Positions 8,481-16,923 of a stretch of DNA of 64,000 nucleotides are shown in pieces; position 1 is the first letter of the stretch; each line of letters begins with the position of its first letter. The notes below the pieces were generated by a model. It worked only from the letters and a program-made list of their open reading frames with translations, was not told where the DNA came from and made no database searches. The stretch is from Roseinatronobacter sp052379845 (GTDB lineage Bacteria; Pseudomonadota; Alphaproteobacteria; Rhodobacterales; Rhodobacteraceae): the NCBI GenBank assembly GCA_052379845.1, contig JBQTCF010000006.1; one strand, 5' to 3'. The translations under genes were made by a program, and so were the position numbers.

Positions 8481-9976
8481 CTGCGCCCCCTTGCGGCCAG
8501 CGTGGCCAGCGCCATTACCGCCACCATGCCCAGCACAATGGGGCTGTATAGAAAGACCAGATGATCCCCCTGCGCCAGTTTCACCGCCAGCCGGTAGTTG
8601 TCTTCCAGCATCGGCCCCAGAATTAGCCCCAGAACCAGCGGCGCGATGGGGTATTGCGCGCGGCGCAGCCAGTAGCCCACGACCCCCAGTGCCAGCGCGA
8701 CAGCCATATTATACCCCGCCTTGATCGGGGCCTGCCCGTCCACCGCGAAGGTGCCGACGCAAGACAGGATCAGAACACAGGGGATCAGGAACGACAGCGG
8801 CACCCGCAACAGCAGCGGAAACAGCCGCACGCCCAGCAACTGGAACACGAACATTGCCATCAGCGCCGCACCCATGCCAAGGAAGATCGCATAGACCAGC
8901 GGCATGTCATTGGCAAACAGCGCCGCGCCGGGAACCACCCCTTTGATCATCAGCGCACCCAGAAGCACAGCGGTTACAGCGTCGCCCGGAATGCCCAGCG
9001 ACAGAACCGGGATCAGCGCGCCGCCGGTCACGGCATTATTCGCGGCCTCGGGTGCAATGACGCCCTCAATCCGCCCTTCGCCCACGGCGGGTTCGCCATC
9101 AACGGGGCGGGAGGTCTTGCGCGCCCGCTCATGCGCCAGAAACACCGCGACGCTGGCCCCGGCCCCGGGGATTGCCCCGATCAGCGTGCCGATGCCGGTG
9201 GATTCCAGAAATACCCGCCACATGCTGCGCAGCCGTGCCCATGATGGAAAGACATTGCCGATACGCGCGACAGGTTCTGCGCCAGTCGTATTGCGCAACC
9301 GCGCCAGATCCAGCAGCGCCTGTGAAATCCCGAAAAGGCCGATAAGCGCGGGAATAAGCTCGATCCCGTTGTGAAACGGCGTGCTTGCCAGCGTGTCGGC
9401 AAAGGGCAGGCGCGCCGCATTGGTGAACGGGTCCGATCCCAGCAACGACAGGCACACCCCCAGCGCGCCCATGGCGATGCCGCGCAGCAGGTTTCCTTCG
9501 GACATGGCTGCAATGATCAGCAGACCAAGGGCGGCAATGGCGAATTTCTCCGTCGCACCGAAGGCCAACGTCGCCGCCGCCAGATAGGGCGCGAACAAGA
9601 TCAGCACCATCAGACTTAGCACCCCGCCCACCAGTGACGCCACCGCCGCCGACCCCAATGCCAACCCCGCCTGTCCGGCGCGGGTCATGGCATGGCCATC
9701 GCGCACTGTGGCCAGCGCGTTGGGATTGCCCGGAATGCCCAGCAAAATAGCTGGTATGGACGCCCCCGCGACTGCGCCCGTATAGACCGCCAGCAGCATC
9801 GCCATGCCAGTGGCCGTGGGCAGGTAGAAGCTGACCGGCAGCATCAGCGCCACGCCCATTGTGGCCGTCAACCCCGGCAGCGCGCCCAGCACAATGCCAA
9901 GAATACTGCCAAGGGCGATCCAGAACAGGGTTTCAAACGTGGCAATCATCGCGACGCCCGCCAGAAGATCATCCAT
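8477..9976 (-). CDS. tctA: Tripartite tricarboxylate transporter large membrane subunit TctA
   Basis: 499 residues, the standard TctA length, about a dozen membrane segments. Typical blocks: LGIVLGALPGLTATMGVALM near the N-terminus, IPAILLGIPGNPNALAT, and the second repeat IGAIPGAGASVAVFLAHERA and SLGIPGDAVTAVLLGALM. It forms the ion-coupled translocation channel of a TTT system together with TctB, fed by a periplasmic TctC. Gene order on the minus strand is tctC, tctB, tctA, the common arrangement. It overlaps the EEP gene by 4 bp. The symbol denotes family role; the true substrate may be any carboxylate or related anion. Confidence 0.93.
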   Translation of the reverse strand: MDDLLAGVAMIATFETLFWIALGSILGIVLGALPGLTATMGVALMLPVSFYLPTATGMAMLLAVYTGAVAGASIPAILLGIPGNPNALATVRDGHAMTRAGQAGLALGSAAVASLVGGVLSLMVLILFAPYLAAATLAFGATEKFAIAALGLLIIAAMSEGNLLRGIAMGALGVCLSLLGSDPFTNAARLPFADTLASTPFHNGIELIPALIGLFGISQALLDLARLRNTTGAEPVARIGNVFPSWARLRSMWRVFLESTGIGTLIGAIPGAGASVAVFLAHERARKTSRPVDGEPAVGEGRIEGVIAPEAANNAVTGGALIPVLSLGIPGDAVTAVLLGALMIKGVVPGAALFANDMPLVYAIFLGMGAALMAMFVFQLLGVRLFPLLLRVPLSFLIPCVLILSCVGTFAVDGQAPIKAGYNMAVALALGVVGYWLRRAQYPIAPLVLGLILGPMLEDNYRLAVKLAQGDHLVFLYSPIVLGMVAVMALATLAARGRR

Positions 9977-9988
9977 CGCGTGTGTCCC

Positions 9989-10693
9989 TCACCAGTTCAG
10001 AATGCCGGGCGGCAACTGGATCAGGAACAGTTGCCGGAACATCAGATAAATTGCGAAGGTCGTGCCGATAGCCACCTGAACTGCCGCCACATGGGGCAGG
10101 TGCCGCCAGCGTCGGCAGATCAACACCATCAGACCCAGTGTTCCCATAACGATCAGGGTTGCCAGTCCAGTTTGCACCGCCGGTTCGCGCAGTATGGGCA
10201 GGCCATGGGTCCGCGCCAGCGCAAAACAGGTGCGGATCACCCACCGCAGGGCTGAAAACACCGCGACCGACCCCGCCACCACCGCTGCCACAGCGCCCAG
10301 AAAGGGCCACAGCCGAAATGGCTGGCCCATATGTCGCTGGTTCAGCGCGATCAGCCCGAACAGCACCAATGCGGTGCTTAGCACAAAGCCCAAAGGGCGA
10401 AACGCGATCAGATAGGCGATCAGGATTGCCACATGCGCCAAGACTGGCCCCGTTTGAACTGGCCCTGCCAGCCCTGACACCGGACGCGCAGGCCAGCGCC
10501 GCACCACATCGCCCAGCAGCGCCGCAGCCAGCACGACCCCCGCCGCCACCGGCAGGAACCGGCTGCCCGGATCATAGCCGAAGCGGTCACCGATCATCCC
10601 CTCGGATGGCAGGGTCCAGGCATAGGCCAGCCAGATCAGTGCAAACCCGATCAGGCCCAAAGGGACCAGAAGGGCAAGATCATTGCGCATCAT
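9989..10693 (-). CDS. tctB: Tripartite tricarboxylate transporter small membrane subunit TctB
   Basis: About 234 residues, hydrophobic, with an N-terminal helix (ALLVPLGLIGFALIWLAYAW) then GYDPGSRFLPVAAGVVLAAA, the TctB-type opening in which a periplasmic GP-x-x-FP-like segment precedes the second helix. Four to six membrane segments are apparent, more than the usual four, because the protein is longer than the common 150-170 residues and has an extra helical pair at the C-terminus. A consensus Shine-Dalgarno (CAGGAGG) sits just before tandem ATGs at 10693 and 10690. It lies 12 bp from tctA. Role: accessory membrane subunit of the TTT carrier. Confidence 0.8.
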   Translation of the reverse strand: MMRNDLALLVPLGLIGFALIWLAYAWTLPSEGMIGDRFGYDPGSRFLPVAAGVVLAAALLGDVVRRWPARPVSGLAGPVQTGPVLAHVAILIAYLIAFRPLGFVLSTALVLFGLIALNQRHMGQPFRLWPFLGAVAAVVAGSVAVFSALRWVIRTCFALARTHGLPILREPAVQTGLATLIVMGTLGLMVLICRRWRHLPHVAAVQVAIGTTFAIYLMFRQLFLIQLPPGILNW

Positions 10694-10707
10694 GAACCTC
10701 CTGTAGC

Positions 10708-10732
10708 GGGCCGGGGGCAAGCGCCCCGGCCC
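10708..10732 (-). terminator. Hairpin between tctC and tctB
   Basis: Perfect 9-bp GC stem GGGCCGGGG / CCCCGGCCC (10708-10716, 10724-10732) with a 7-nt loop, in the 80-nt gap between tctC and tctB. No T-run follows. As with the TAXI system, it probably attenuates or processes the message so that the binding protein is made in excess of the membrane subunits. Confidence 0.5.
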
Positions 10733-10773
10733 GGCGTGGTGTTGTTCCAGATGTGGCGGTCAACGGCCAATGC

Positions 10774-11742
10774 CTATTGTGCATACAGGCCCGAGGCCCG
10801 CACAATTGGTTCATATCCGGTGACCAGATCATCGAAATACGCCTGCGCATCTTCCAGCTTTGCAAAAGTCGAGATGATGCCCTGTTCGGCCATGAAGCTT
10901 TGGTAGCTGGCAGAATCGTAGGCAGCAGCAAAGGCCGCTGCAATCGCTTCGCGCGCCGCATCGGGTGTGCCCTGACGCACTGCGATTGACCGGAACGACC
11001 CACCGGGCACGTCCAGCGCGTCGAAACCGGCCTCAACCAGGTTTGGCACATCGGACAGGCCGTCCAGCAGGCTGCGATCTTCGGTCAGAATGACCAGCGG
11101 ACGGAAATCATCGGGGTTGGTCAGGATTTCCGATTGCGAGAAGATGCCCGCATCGCAGCGCCCGCCCAGAACATCGGTCCGCAGGTTCTGGCCGCCATCA
11201 AAGGGCGTGACGTTGAAAATGCCGTCAAACGCAAGGTCGATCGCAATCGAGGCAACGCCGGTCGCGCCGCCCATGCCCGCATTGCCCAGACAGATCGTGC
11301 CCGGCGCGGCCTGCGCGGCGTCAATCAGGTCGGACATCGACTCGATCTTGCTGTCGGCCAGCACGGCCACGATGAACGGGTCCCAGTTCAGCGCAACAAT
11401 CTGGTCAAGTTCGCGGTAACCATCAGTCAGGCCTTGCATGGTGGCCGCAATAGTATGGGTGCCCGATACCAGCACAGCATAGCCGTCAGCAGGCATGTTC
11501 AACACTTCATTGGTGCCCGCAGCACTGCCAGCGCCGCCGATATTGCTGATCTGGATGCGCACCGCCAAGTGGTTGCGCAGTTCCTCGATCAGGGGCCGCA
11601 CGGCGGAATCCGTGCCGCCGCCTGCCGCGTAAGGCACAACAACGGTCAGGACAAGTTCTTCGTTCGGCCATTCCTGTGCCTGTGCAGGCAGGCTTGCGGC
11701 AGCAAGCAGCAGGGCAGGGGCGAGAGCGTCGAGATATTTCAT
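10774..11742 (-). CDS. tctC: Tripartite tricarboxylate transporter substrate-binding protein (Bug/TctC family)
   Basis: 322 residues. Signal peptide MKYLDALAPALLLAAASLPA ends at AQA, so the mature protein starts near QEWPNEELVLTVVVPYAAGG. The P-Y-A-A-G-G-G-T-D loop and the GNAGMGGATGVASIAIDLAF block are Bug-family anion-binding elements. The start at 11742 is chosen over the upstream Met at 11826 because of AGGAGACAAAG immediately before it and because it begins the signal peptide. It delivers a carboxylate-type solute to TctAB. The promoter region (11743-11918) carries a strong palindrome fitting the ROK regulator encoded just upstream, so expression is probably inducible by the substrate or a derived sugar-like molecule. 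Confidence 0.92.
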   Translation of the reverse strand: MKYLDALAPALLLAAASLPAQAQEWPNEELVLTVVVPYAAGGGTDSAVRPLIEELRNHLAVRIQISNIGGAGSAAGTNEVLNMPADGYAVLVSGTHTIAATMQGLTDGYRELDQIVALNWDPFIVAVLADSKIESMSDLIDAAQAAPGTICLGNAGMGGATGVASIAIDLAFDGIFNVTPFDGGQNLRTDVLGGRCDAGIFSQSEILTNPDDFRPLVILTEDRSLLDGLSDVPNLVEAGFDALDVPGGSFRSIAVRQGTPDAAREAIAAAFAAAYDSASYQSFMAEQGIISTFAKLEDAQAYFDDLVTGYEPIVRASGLYAQ

Positions 11743-11816
11743 CTTTGTCTCCTTGGGCTGGGTGGATGACCTTGGACTAACCGCCCATTTTGAAACAAAC
11801 ATGACAGTTTTGTAGA

Positions 11817-11837
11817 TAAATTGCAAAAATCAATTTA
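11817..11837 (-). promoter_or_regulatory. Candidate ROK-family operator in front of tctC
   Basis: A perfect 7-bp inverted repeat, TAAATTG-N7-CAATTTA, centred about 85 bp upstream of the tctC start and about 90 bp from the end of the ROK gene. The TTG...CAA core flanked by A/T matches the general form of NagC/Mlc-type ROK operators. The surroundings are AT-rich, as expected for a promoter. Confidence 0.55.
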
Positions 11838-11918
11838 ATATGCGGGCCAGTGGCCTACCCCGCCCCAGGGGCCGTTCTGCCTTGTGGCGGGTTCAGTCCA
11901 GCGGTCGCTGACGGGGTG

Positions 11919-13031
11919 TTACTTTTGGTCCTGCGCCGTGCCGGTCAGGGGCGCAAAGCCATGATACAGCGGCAGAAAAGCCGCACCTTTGGCTGCGGCC
12001 AGCGGACCAAGTTGGGACACCCGAATACGGCGGTCGGGCCGGTCCATTTGCGCGGCTGACACTTCGGCAAATAACATATTTGCCAAATCCACCGGCAATT
12101 GCCCCCCCAGCACCAGTTCATCGGGCGCGATGATCAGATCGACCATGTTCATTGCATGGGCCAGTTGCTGCCCGGCCCGGCGCACCCAGGCGCGCAGCAC
12201 AGGCGGCGGGTCAGCGCACAGATCGGCCAGCGCCGGGGTGGAGGTGACCGGATGCCCCGCCGCGGCCAGTGTATCGCCCAGGTCCAGCACCGACGGGCGC
12301 GGCGTGCCGCGTGGATACATGCGTCCGATCTCGCCGGCATTGCCGGCGCGGCCCCGGTATAGCCGCCCCCCCACAATGAACCCCGCACTAAAGCCATATC
12401 CCACATTGATCAGACCCAGTGTTCTGGCTTGTCGGTCCGGCCGGTGGTAGAATTCGGCCAACGCGGCGGCGGTGCTGTTGTTTTCGATCCATGTGGGCAG
12501 TCCGAACCTGCCCGAAAGGCCCGACAGATCCTGCCCCGACAGCGCCGACAACGCCGCAAACGTTTCCACCTTCGGCGGGGTCGCATGGTTGAAATAGCCC
12601 GGCAACGCCACCCCAAGACCTAGTGGAGGCTGCGTGCCCTGCGGCCCAGAAGCCACAAGTGCGTGGACCAGGCGGGCACATTGCGCCAGTATCACTTCGG
12701 CATCGCCTTCAGGCAGGGGCACGACCCGTTCAGCGATGCAGGTGCCCGCGAAATTAATGCCCACCACTTCGATTTCGTGCAGTGAAAACGACAGCCCCAC
12801 GGACCACGCCGCGCCGGGGTTCAGCGACAATGGCAGCGGTGGCTGGCCGCGCGCGGCGCGGATGCGCGTGCCCTCATGGACAAGACCGGCCTCGATCAAA
12901 TCGCGCATCAACCGGCTAAGCGCGCCGGGGTTTATGCCGGTTGACGCCGCGATTTCGCTGCGCGCCACCGCACCGCCGTCGCGGATATATTCCAGAACCA
13001 GCCGCTGGGTCGAAGAAGGAAGAAACTGCAT
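11919..13031 (-). CDS. ROK-family transcriptional regulator
   Basis: 370 residues. An N-terminal winged HTH (about 8-65: RLVLEYIRDGGAVARSEIAA, then GINPGALSRLMRDLIEAGLV) is joined to a ROK sugar-kinase-like domain with GLGVALPGYFN, a N-N-S-T-A-A-A segment and LINVGYGFSAGFIVGGRLYR. The Cys-rich zinc loop that normally follows GEIGH in ROK proteins is absent: the region reads NAGEIGRMYPRGTPRPS with no cysteines. It probably represses the tct operon through the palindrome at 11817-11837. ROK ligands are usually sugars or amino sugars, which hints that the operon's substrate contains or yields a sugar. The zinc loss may alter allostery. Confidence 0.88.
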   Translation of the reverse strand: MQFLPSSTQRLVLEYIRDGGAVARSEIAASTGINPGALSRLMRDLIEAGLVHEGTRIRAARGQPPLPLSLNPGAAWSVGLSFSLHEIEVVGINFAGTCIAERVVPLPEGDAEVILAQCARLVHALVASGPQGTQPPLGLGVALPGYFNHATPPKVETFAALSALSGQDLSGLSGRFGLPTWIENNSTAAALAEFYHRPDRQARTLGLINVGYGFSAGFIVGGRLYRGRAGNAGEIGRMYPRGTPRPSVLDLGDTLAAAGHPVTSTPALADLCADPPPVLRAWVRRAGQQLAHAMNMVDLIIAPDELVLGGQLPVDLANMLFAEVSAAQMDRPDRRIRVSQLGPLAAAKGAAFLPLYHGFAPLTGTAQDQK

Positions 13032-13312
13032 TCATGATCCGATCGTCGCGTCACGGTGCCGCATCAGCGCGATGCGGGCGTCCCTTGTCGATACAGAAAC
13101 TGCCACAGACCGCCAAGACCAGAACGCCCGCGCACCGCATCAGACATGGGTTGCCGGTCTTTGGGTGCCGAAACGGGGATGTGTCCGCCTATTGGCGTAG
13201 ACGGCAGACCGTTGGCGCAATTCTGTGTTTTCCCGAAAGACAACCCGCTCGCGCCGCCGCAATTGCAGGACGCGTCATGCCGGCTGGGGGCCGGATGTCC
13301 GACGCATGACGT
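13032..13312. other. Intergenic gap, no gene recognised
   Basis: About 280 bp separate the start of the ROK gene from the end of the LysR gene. Reading frames that cross it are mostly extensions of shadows from the ROK gene and show no recognisable motif or ribosome site. It must hold the ROK gene's promoter. Confidence 0.5.
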
Positions 13313-13350
13313 GCAGGTGGCTGAACCGCAAGTCCAGTTCAGCCACCTGC
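13313..13350 (-). terminator. Perfect 14-bp hairpin overlapping the LysR gene stop
   Basis: GCAGGTGGCTGAAC / GTTCAGCCACCTGC (13313-13326, 13337-13350) with a 10-nt loop. The right arm includes the last codons and the stop (13339-13341) of the LysR gene. It is very stable and probably ends that transcript, though no T-run follows. Confidence 0.6.
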
Positions 13351-14277
13351 ACCAACCTTGCGTTTTATCTTCTGTTCCGGCGACGCTTCTTTGCTCTGGT
13401 CACACAGCCACCGGATAAACTTGAGTTCCGCATCCCTCGGGCGACGGCCGGGAGCATGGAACGCGAAAATTTCTGGCCCCGGAATTCGATATTCTGGCAA
13501 GGGTTCGACCAGTTCGCCCCGCGAAATGATCTCGGACAAGGTAATTACGGGGCCAACGACCGCACCTTCGGCAGCAAGCGCCGCTTCCAGCGCGATGTAG
13601 AAGTGATGAAAACACTTTCGTTCGCGGGACAGGCGGACTTGTCGCCGGCTTTGGGCAATCCAGTTTTCAAGCTCTCTTGGGCGGCTTTCTGACGCAATAA
13701 GCGTGATGGCGGACAAGTCGATCTTCCTTTGGTTCCGGATCGTTTGCACCAGCGCAGGCTTTGCCAGAAGCCCCAGCTTCTCGGAAAAAAGGTGAACTGC
13801 ATCTTCTGGACGATGACCCGGGTTCGCCTGACGAATTGCCACATCATAGTCGATTGTCGGAAGTGGCGTGTTTGAATGGGTCGGGATCACATCGACGCGG
13901 ATATGCGGGTGCTGTCGCAAAAGATGCCACAATCGTGGAATAAGCCAGCGCATTGCAAATGTCGTTGGCACAGCAACACGGATTGTCGTTTCCGGTGACT
14001 GGGGTTGGACCTCATCAATGACAGATGCAAGCATGTCGCGGGCCTGGTCAAAGGCCGCTGCAAGAATGAACGCTGTTTCGCTGGGTTCCACAACGCCCGA
14101 CAATCTGGTGAACAGAATCAGTCCAAGCTGGGCCTCCACCTCGGCGATTTTTTTGCTCACAGCGCTGGGTGTTACATGAAGCTCGCGTGCCGCTGCAGTG
14201 AAGCTTTTGTGACGGCACACGGAGGATACGACAGACAAGCCTTTGAATGGAATTCGTTTTCTTTTTGTCGTTTCCAT
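13339..14277 (-). CDS. LysR-family regulator, probable controller of the phosphonoacetate operon (PhnR-like role)
   Basis: 312 residues. HTH at about 12-70 (PFKGLSVVSSVCRHKSFTAA, VTPSAVSKKIAEVEAQLGL, LFTRLSG), resembling the GcvA branch of LysR proteins, then the effector domain (IRVAVPTTFAMRWLIPRLWH). Start 14277 is preferred over the longer ORF start because GAGGAGTGCAAAA precedes it and HTH spacing is normal. It is divergent from the phosphonoacetate hydrolase gene, with 89 bp between start codons. In Pseudomonas fluorescens 23F a divergently placed LysR protein, PhnR, activates phnA in response to phosphonoacetate, and the same logic is likely here. That role is inferred from arrangement, not from sequence identity. 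Confidence 0.85.
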   Translation of the reverse strand: METTKRKRIPFKGLSVVSSVCRHKSFTAAARELHVTPSAVSKKIAEVEAQLGLILFTRLSGVVEPSETAFILAAAFDQARDMLASVIDEVQPQSPETTIRVAVPTTFAMRWLIPRLWHLLRQHPHIRVDVIPTHSNTPLPTIDYDVAIRQANPGHRPEDAVHLFSEKLGLLAKPALVQTIRNQRKIDLSAITLIASESRPRELENWIAQSRRQVRLSRERKCFHHFYIALEAALAAEGAVVGPVITLSEIISRGELVEPLPEYRIPGPEIFAFHAPGRRPRDAELKFIRWLCDQSKEASPEQKIKRKVGAGG

Positions 14278-14366
14278 TTTTGCACTCCTCGGTTCCTTTA
14301 ATTCCTTTTGCGATCCGGCGCGCCTGACCGACACAGGGGCAGTTACTGGAACAGGATATCTGGCGA

Positions 14367-15638
14367 ATGCTACATCATGACGACGCACTTGGGTCGGACC
14401 ACTGGAATGACAAACGAATTGACGTGAACGGCAGGCAATACGCCCTTCCGTGCAAACCTGTGGCCGTGATCTGCATAGACGGTTTCGACCCCGAATACCT
14501 TGATGCGGCGCTTGCCGACGGCACAATGCCCACGCTTGCGGCCTGGGTTCAAAACGGGTTCGCCTGCACTGTGGACGCGGCCATGCCGACCTTCACCAAT
14601 CCCAACAATATCTCGATTGTGACAGGTGTGCCGCCGTCCGTGCATGGTGTTTCTGGGAACTATTTTCTGGATCGCGACACCGGTATCGAAACTGTTATGG
14701 TGGACGAGTCCTTTCTTCGGACCGGAACCATTCTGGCCGCTTTGGCAGGTGCAGGCGTGCCCGTCGCGTCGATCACAGCGAAGGACAAACTGCGCAAGGC
14801 GCTTGGTGCCGGCCTGAAGGGGATTTCCTTTTCGGCCCAACACGCTGGCGCCACGACGCTGGAAGAAAACGGCATCGAGGCTGCCGAAGCCCTTGTGGGA
14901 CGTCCGGCACCGGACCAGTATTCGGCGGATTTGTCGCTATTCGTGCTGGATGCAGGGATCGCTTTGCTGAAAGAAGGCCGGGCGAAGTTTCTGTATTTGT
15001 CACTGTCTGATTTCATTCAGCACGCGCATGCCCCGCGCAGCGCGGAATCAGATGATTTCCTGCGCGCCATAGATGACAGGCTTCAGGCCATAGAAACGCT
15101 TGGCGCTCGTGTCGCGCTGACCGCTGACCATGGAATGAAAGACAAGGCCGATGGCGCGGGCAGGCCCAATGTCATCTATCTTCAGGACTATCTGAATGCA
15201 ATTTTCGGCGATGATGCGGTGCGCATCATATGCCCGATTGCTGACCCGTTCGTGCGGCACCATGGTGGTCTTGGATCATTTGTGCGCGGGTATGTGCGCG
15301 ACGGCATATCGGTCGAGGATGTGCTGGTTGCGGCACGCAAGGCACCGCTGGTCGCCGAAGTCCTGTCCGCCGAAGCGGCCGCGCAGCGCTTTAGCTTACC
15401 CATCGACCGCGAAGGGGATTTCGTCGCTTTGGCCGCGGACATTGCGGTGATTGGCGCCAGTGCTGACGAACATGACGTGTCAACCCTGGCCGGGCAGCGC
15501 CTTCGTTCCCATGGCGGGATTTCCGAACAGCGCGTTCCGCTTATCGCATCGCACCCGCTAGTGCCGGGTTCCGCTGACGGAATTCTTCACAACTGGGACG
15601 TGTTCGACGTTGCCCTGAACCGGATGGTGCGATCATGA
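14367..15638 (+). CDS. phnA: Phosphonoacetate hydrolase
   Basis: 423 residues of the alkaline phosphatase superfamily, cleaving the C-P bond of phosphonoacetate to acetate and phosphate. The two-zinc site of phosphonoacetate hydrolase is complete: D38 (VICIDGFD), nucleophile T77 in PTFTNPNN, D215 and H219 (LSLSDFIQHAH), D254-H255 (LTADHGM) and H382 (RSHGGISEQ). NISIVTGVPPSVHGVSGNYF, the lysine in TAKDKLRKALG and ADPFVRHHGGLGSF are further family blocks. No signal peptide, so it is cytoplasmic and needs an importer, supplied by the ABC genes downstream. The chosen Met adds about 18 residues before the usual start; a later GTG (VNGRQY) is possible. It overlaps the next gene by 4 bp. Confidence 0.92.
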   Translation: MLHHDDALGSDHWNDKRIDVNGRQYALPCKPVAVICIDGFDPEYLDAALADGTMPTLAAWVQNGFACTVDAAMPTFTNPNNISIVTGVPPSVHGVSGNYFLDRDTGIETVMVDESFLRTGTILAALAGAGVPVASITAKDKLRKALGAGLKGISFSAQHAGATTLEENGIEAAEALVGRPAPDQYSADLSLFVLDAGIALLKEGRAKFLYLSLSDFIQHAHAPRSAESDDFLRAIDDRLQAIETLGARVALTADHGMKDKADGAGRPNVIYLQDYLNAIFGDDAVRIICPIADPFVRHHGGLGSFVRGYVRDGISVEDVLVAARKAPLVAEVLSAEAAAQRFSLPIDREGDFVALAADIAVIGASADEHDVSTLAGQRLRSHGGISEQRVPLIASHPLVPGSADGILHNWDVFDVALNRMVRS

Positions 15639-16888
15639 CACAGCGTGCGATCGTTATCATTCTGGATGGTCTGCGCCGCGACTGGGTCAGTCCCGCGCTG
15701 ACACCGGAAATCTGGGCCTTCGCAAGCCATGCAACCCGGTTTGACAAGCACCGCAGCGTGTTTCCGTCGTGTACGCGGGTGGTGTCATCTTCTGTTGCCA
15801 CAGGGTGTCTGCCCGCCCGACACGGGATTCAGGGAAATATGCTGGCCCTGACAGAAGCTGGTCGCCCGGTTTTGCATGATGTCGGGCCACCGGGCTTTTT
15901 TGAGCATCGCCGCGCAGTGACAGGGCAGGCGATGGAACGGCCCACATGGGCAGAACGTCTTGCGGGGCGGGGCGGGTCGGTCGTCTATTCGAACGTGTCC
16001 CCCGGCGCGGCATATGCCCAAGACCCCGACGGGTGCGGGCGGGTGTATCACCGCGCTGGTTCCTACGGTCCCGGCCGTAGTCCTATTGTCGGCGAGCAGG
16101 CGCTTGACATCACGCCCGACACTGACGGCGACGCGGCCATGATGGACCGTTTTCGCCGCGACATGCTGGATGAACGCCAGTCTGCGCTGGGCGTGCTTTG
16201 GTGCGGCAATCCCGACACCGCGCAGCATAAACTGGTTCTGGGGTCACCCGAACATCATGCCGTTCTTGCCACGGTGGATCGCAATATCGGGCGGCTGCTG
16301 TCCGCAATAGGGCGTGATGACGAAACACTTGTCGTGCTTGCAAGTGATCATGGGCACGAAGCGGTCAGCGGCGCGGTCGATGTTGTCGCGGCCTTGGTGG
16401 AAGCTGGTCTGAAGGACAGCACCGAAAGTCACGATGTCGTCGTCGCGCCAAATGGTTCGGCGTGTCTGATTTACCTTGGACCACAGGCACAAGCCAAGCG
16501 GTCCGCGATTTCCGGCTGGCTGTCGGCGCAGCCTTGGGCGGGGCAGGTTTTCGACGCGGACAACCTTGGTGAGCTGGGCCTTTCTGACCGCGACGGGTTG
16601 GCCTTTGCGGTTTCGATGGCGGGCAGCGATGCGCCCAACGCTTACGGAACTCCCGGCGCGACCCTGGTGGCCCTGAAGCCCGGACAGGCAGGACCGGACC
16701 TTGGCACCGGGACGCATGGCGGAATTGGCGCTTGGGCACAGTCCCCCTTTCTTATGATCCGTGGTCCCGGCTTTGCACCTGGCAGCGTTGCGCATGATGG
16801 CACAAGCGCGATCGACCTTGCGCCCACAGTTTTGCGCCACCTTGGGCTGGCGACGACCGACATGGACGGCCGGCCCCTGCAAATCTAG
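15635..16888 (+). CDS. Alkaline phosphatase-superfamily phosphodiesterase/phosphonatase-like enzyme
   Basis: 417 residues. The fold is recognisable by the first metal Asp (IVIILDGLRRDW, D11), a nucleophile segment FPSCTRVVSSSVATG with T47 the best candidate, GNPDTAQHK (Asp/His pair), ASDHGHE and a late GTHGGIG His. These match nucleotide pyrophosphatase/phosphodiesterase-type enzymes rather than PhnA itself. It starts in the last codons of phnA (ATGA overlap), and the ABC transporter follows 35 bp later, so it belongs to the same pathway. A reasonable reading is that it removes an ester or other group from a larger phosphonate before PhnA acts, or cleaves a second phosphonate. The precise reaction is unknown. 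Confidence 0.8.
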   Translation: MTQRAIVIILDGLRRDWVSPALTPEIWAFASHATRFDKHRSVFPSCTRVVSSSVATGCLPARHGIQGNMLALTEAGRPVLHDVGPPGFFEHRRAVTGQAMERPTWAERLAGRGGSVVYSNVSPGAAYAQDPDGCGRVYHRAGSYGPGRSPIVGEQALDITPDTDGDAAMMDRFRRDMLDERQSALGVLWCGNPDTAQHKLVLGSPEHHAVLATVDRNIGRLLSAIGRDDETLVVLASDHGHEAVSGAVDVVAALVEAGLKDSTESHDVVVAPNGSACLIYLGPQAQAKRSAISGWLSAQPWAGQVFDADNLGELGLSDRDGLAFAVSMAGSDAPNAYGTPGATLVALKPGQAGPDLGTGTHGGIGAWAQSPFLMIRGPGFAPGSVAHDGTSAIDLAPTVLRHLGLATTDMDGRPLQI

Positions 16889-16923
16889 CAGCTTCTTTCA
16901 AAATAACCTTAAGGAGACTTCGT

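Noticed and set aside
13056..13338. Plus-strand frame between the ROK and LysR genes
   Set aside because: It is mostly an extension of overlapping shadow frames, has no recognisable domain and reads into the opposite-strand LysR gene.
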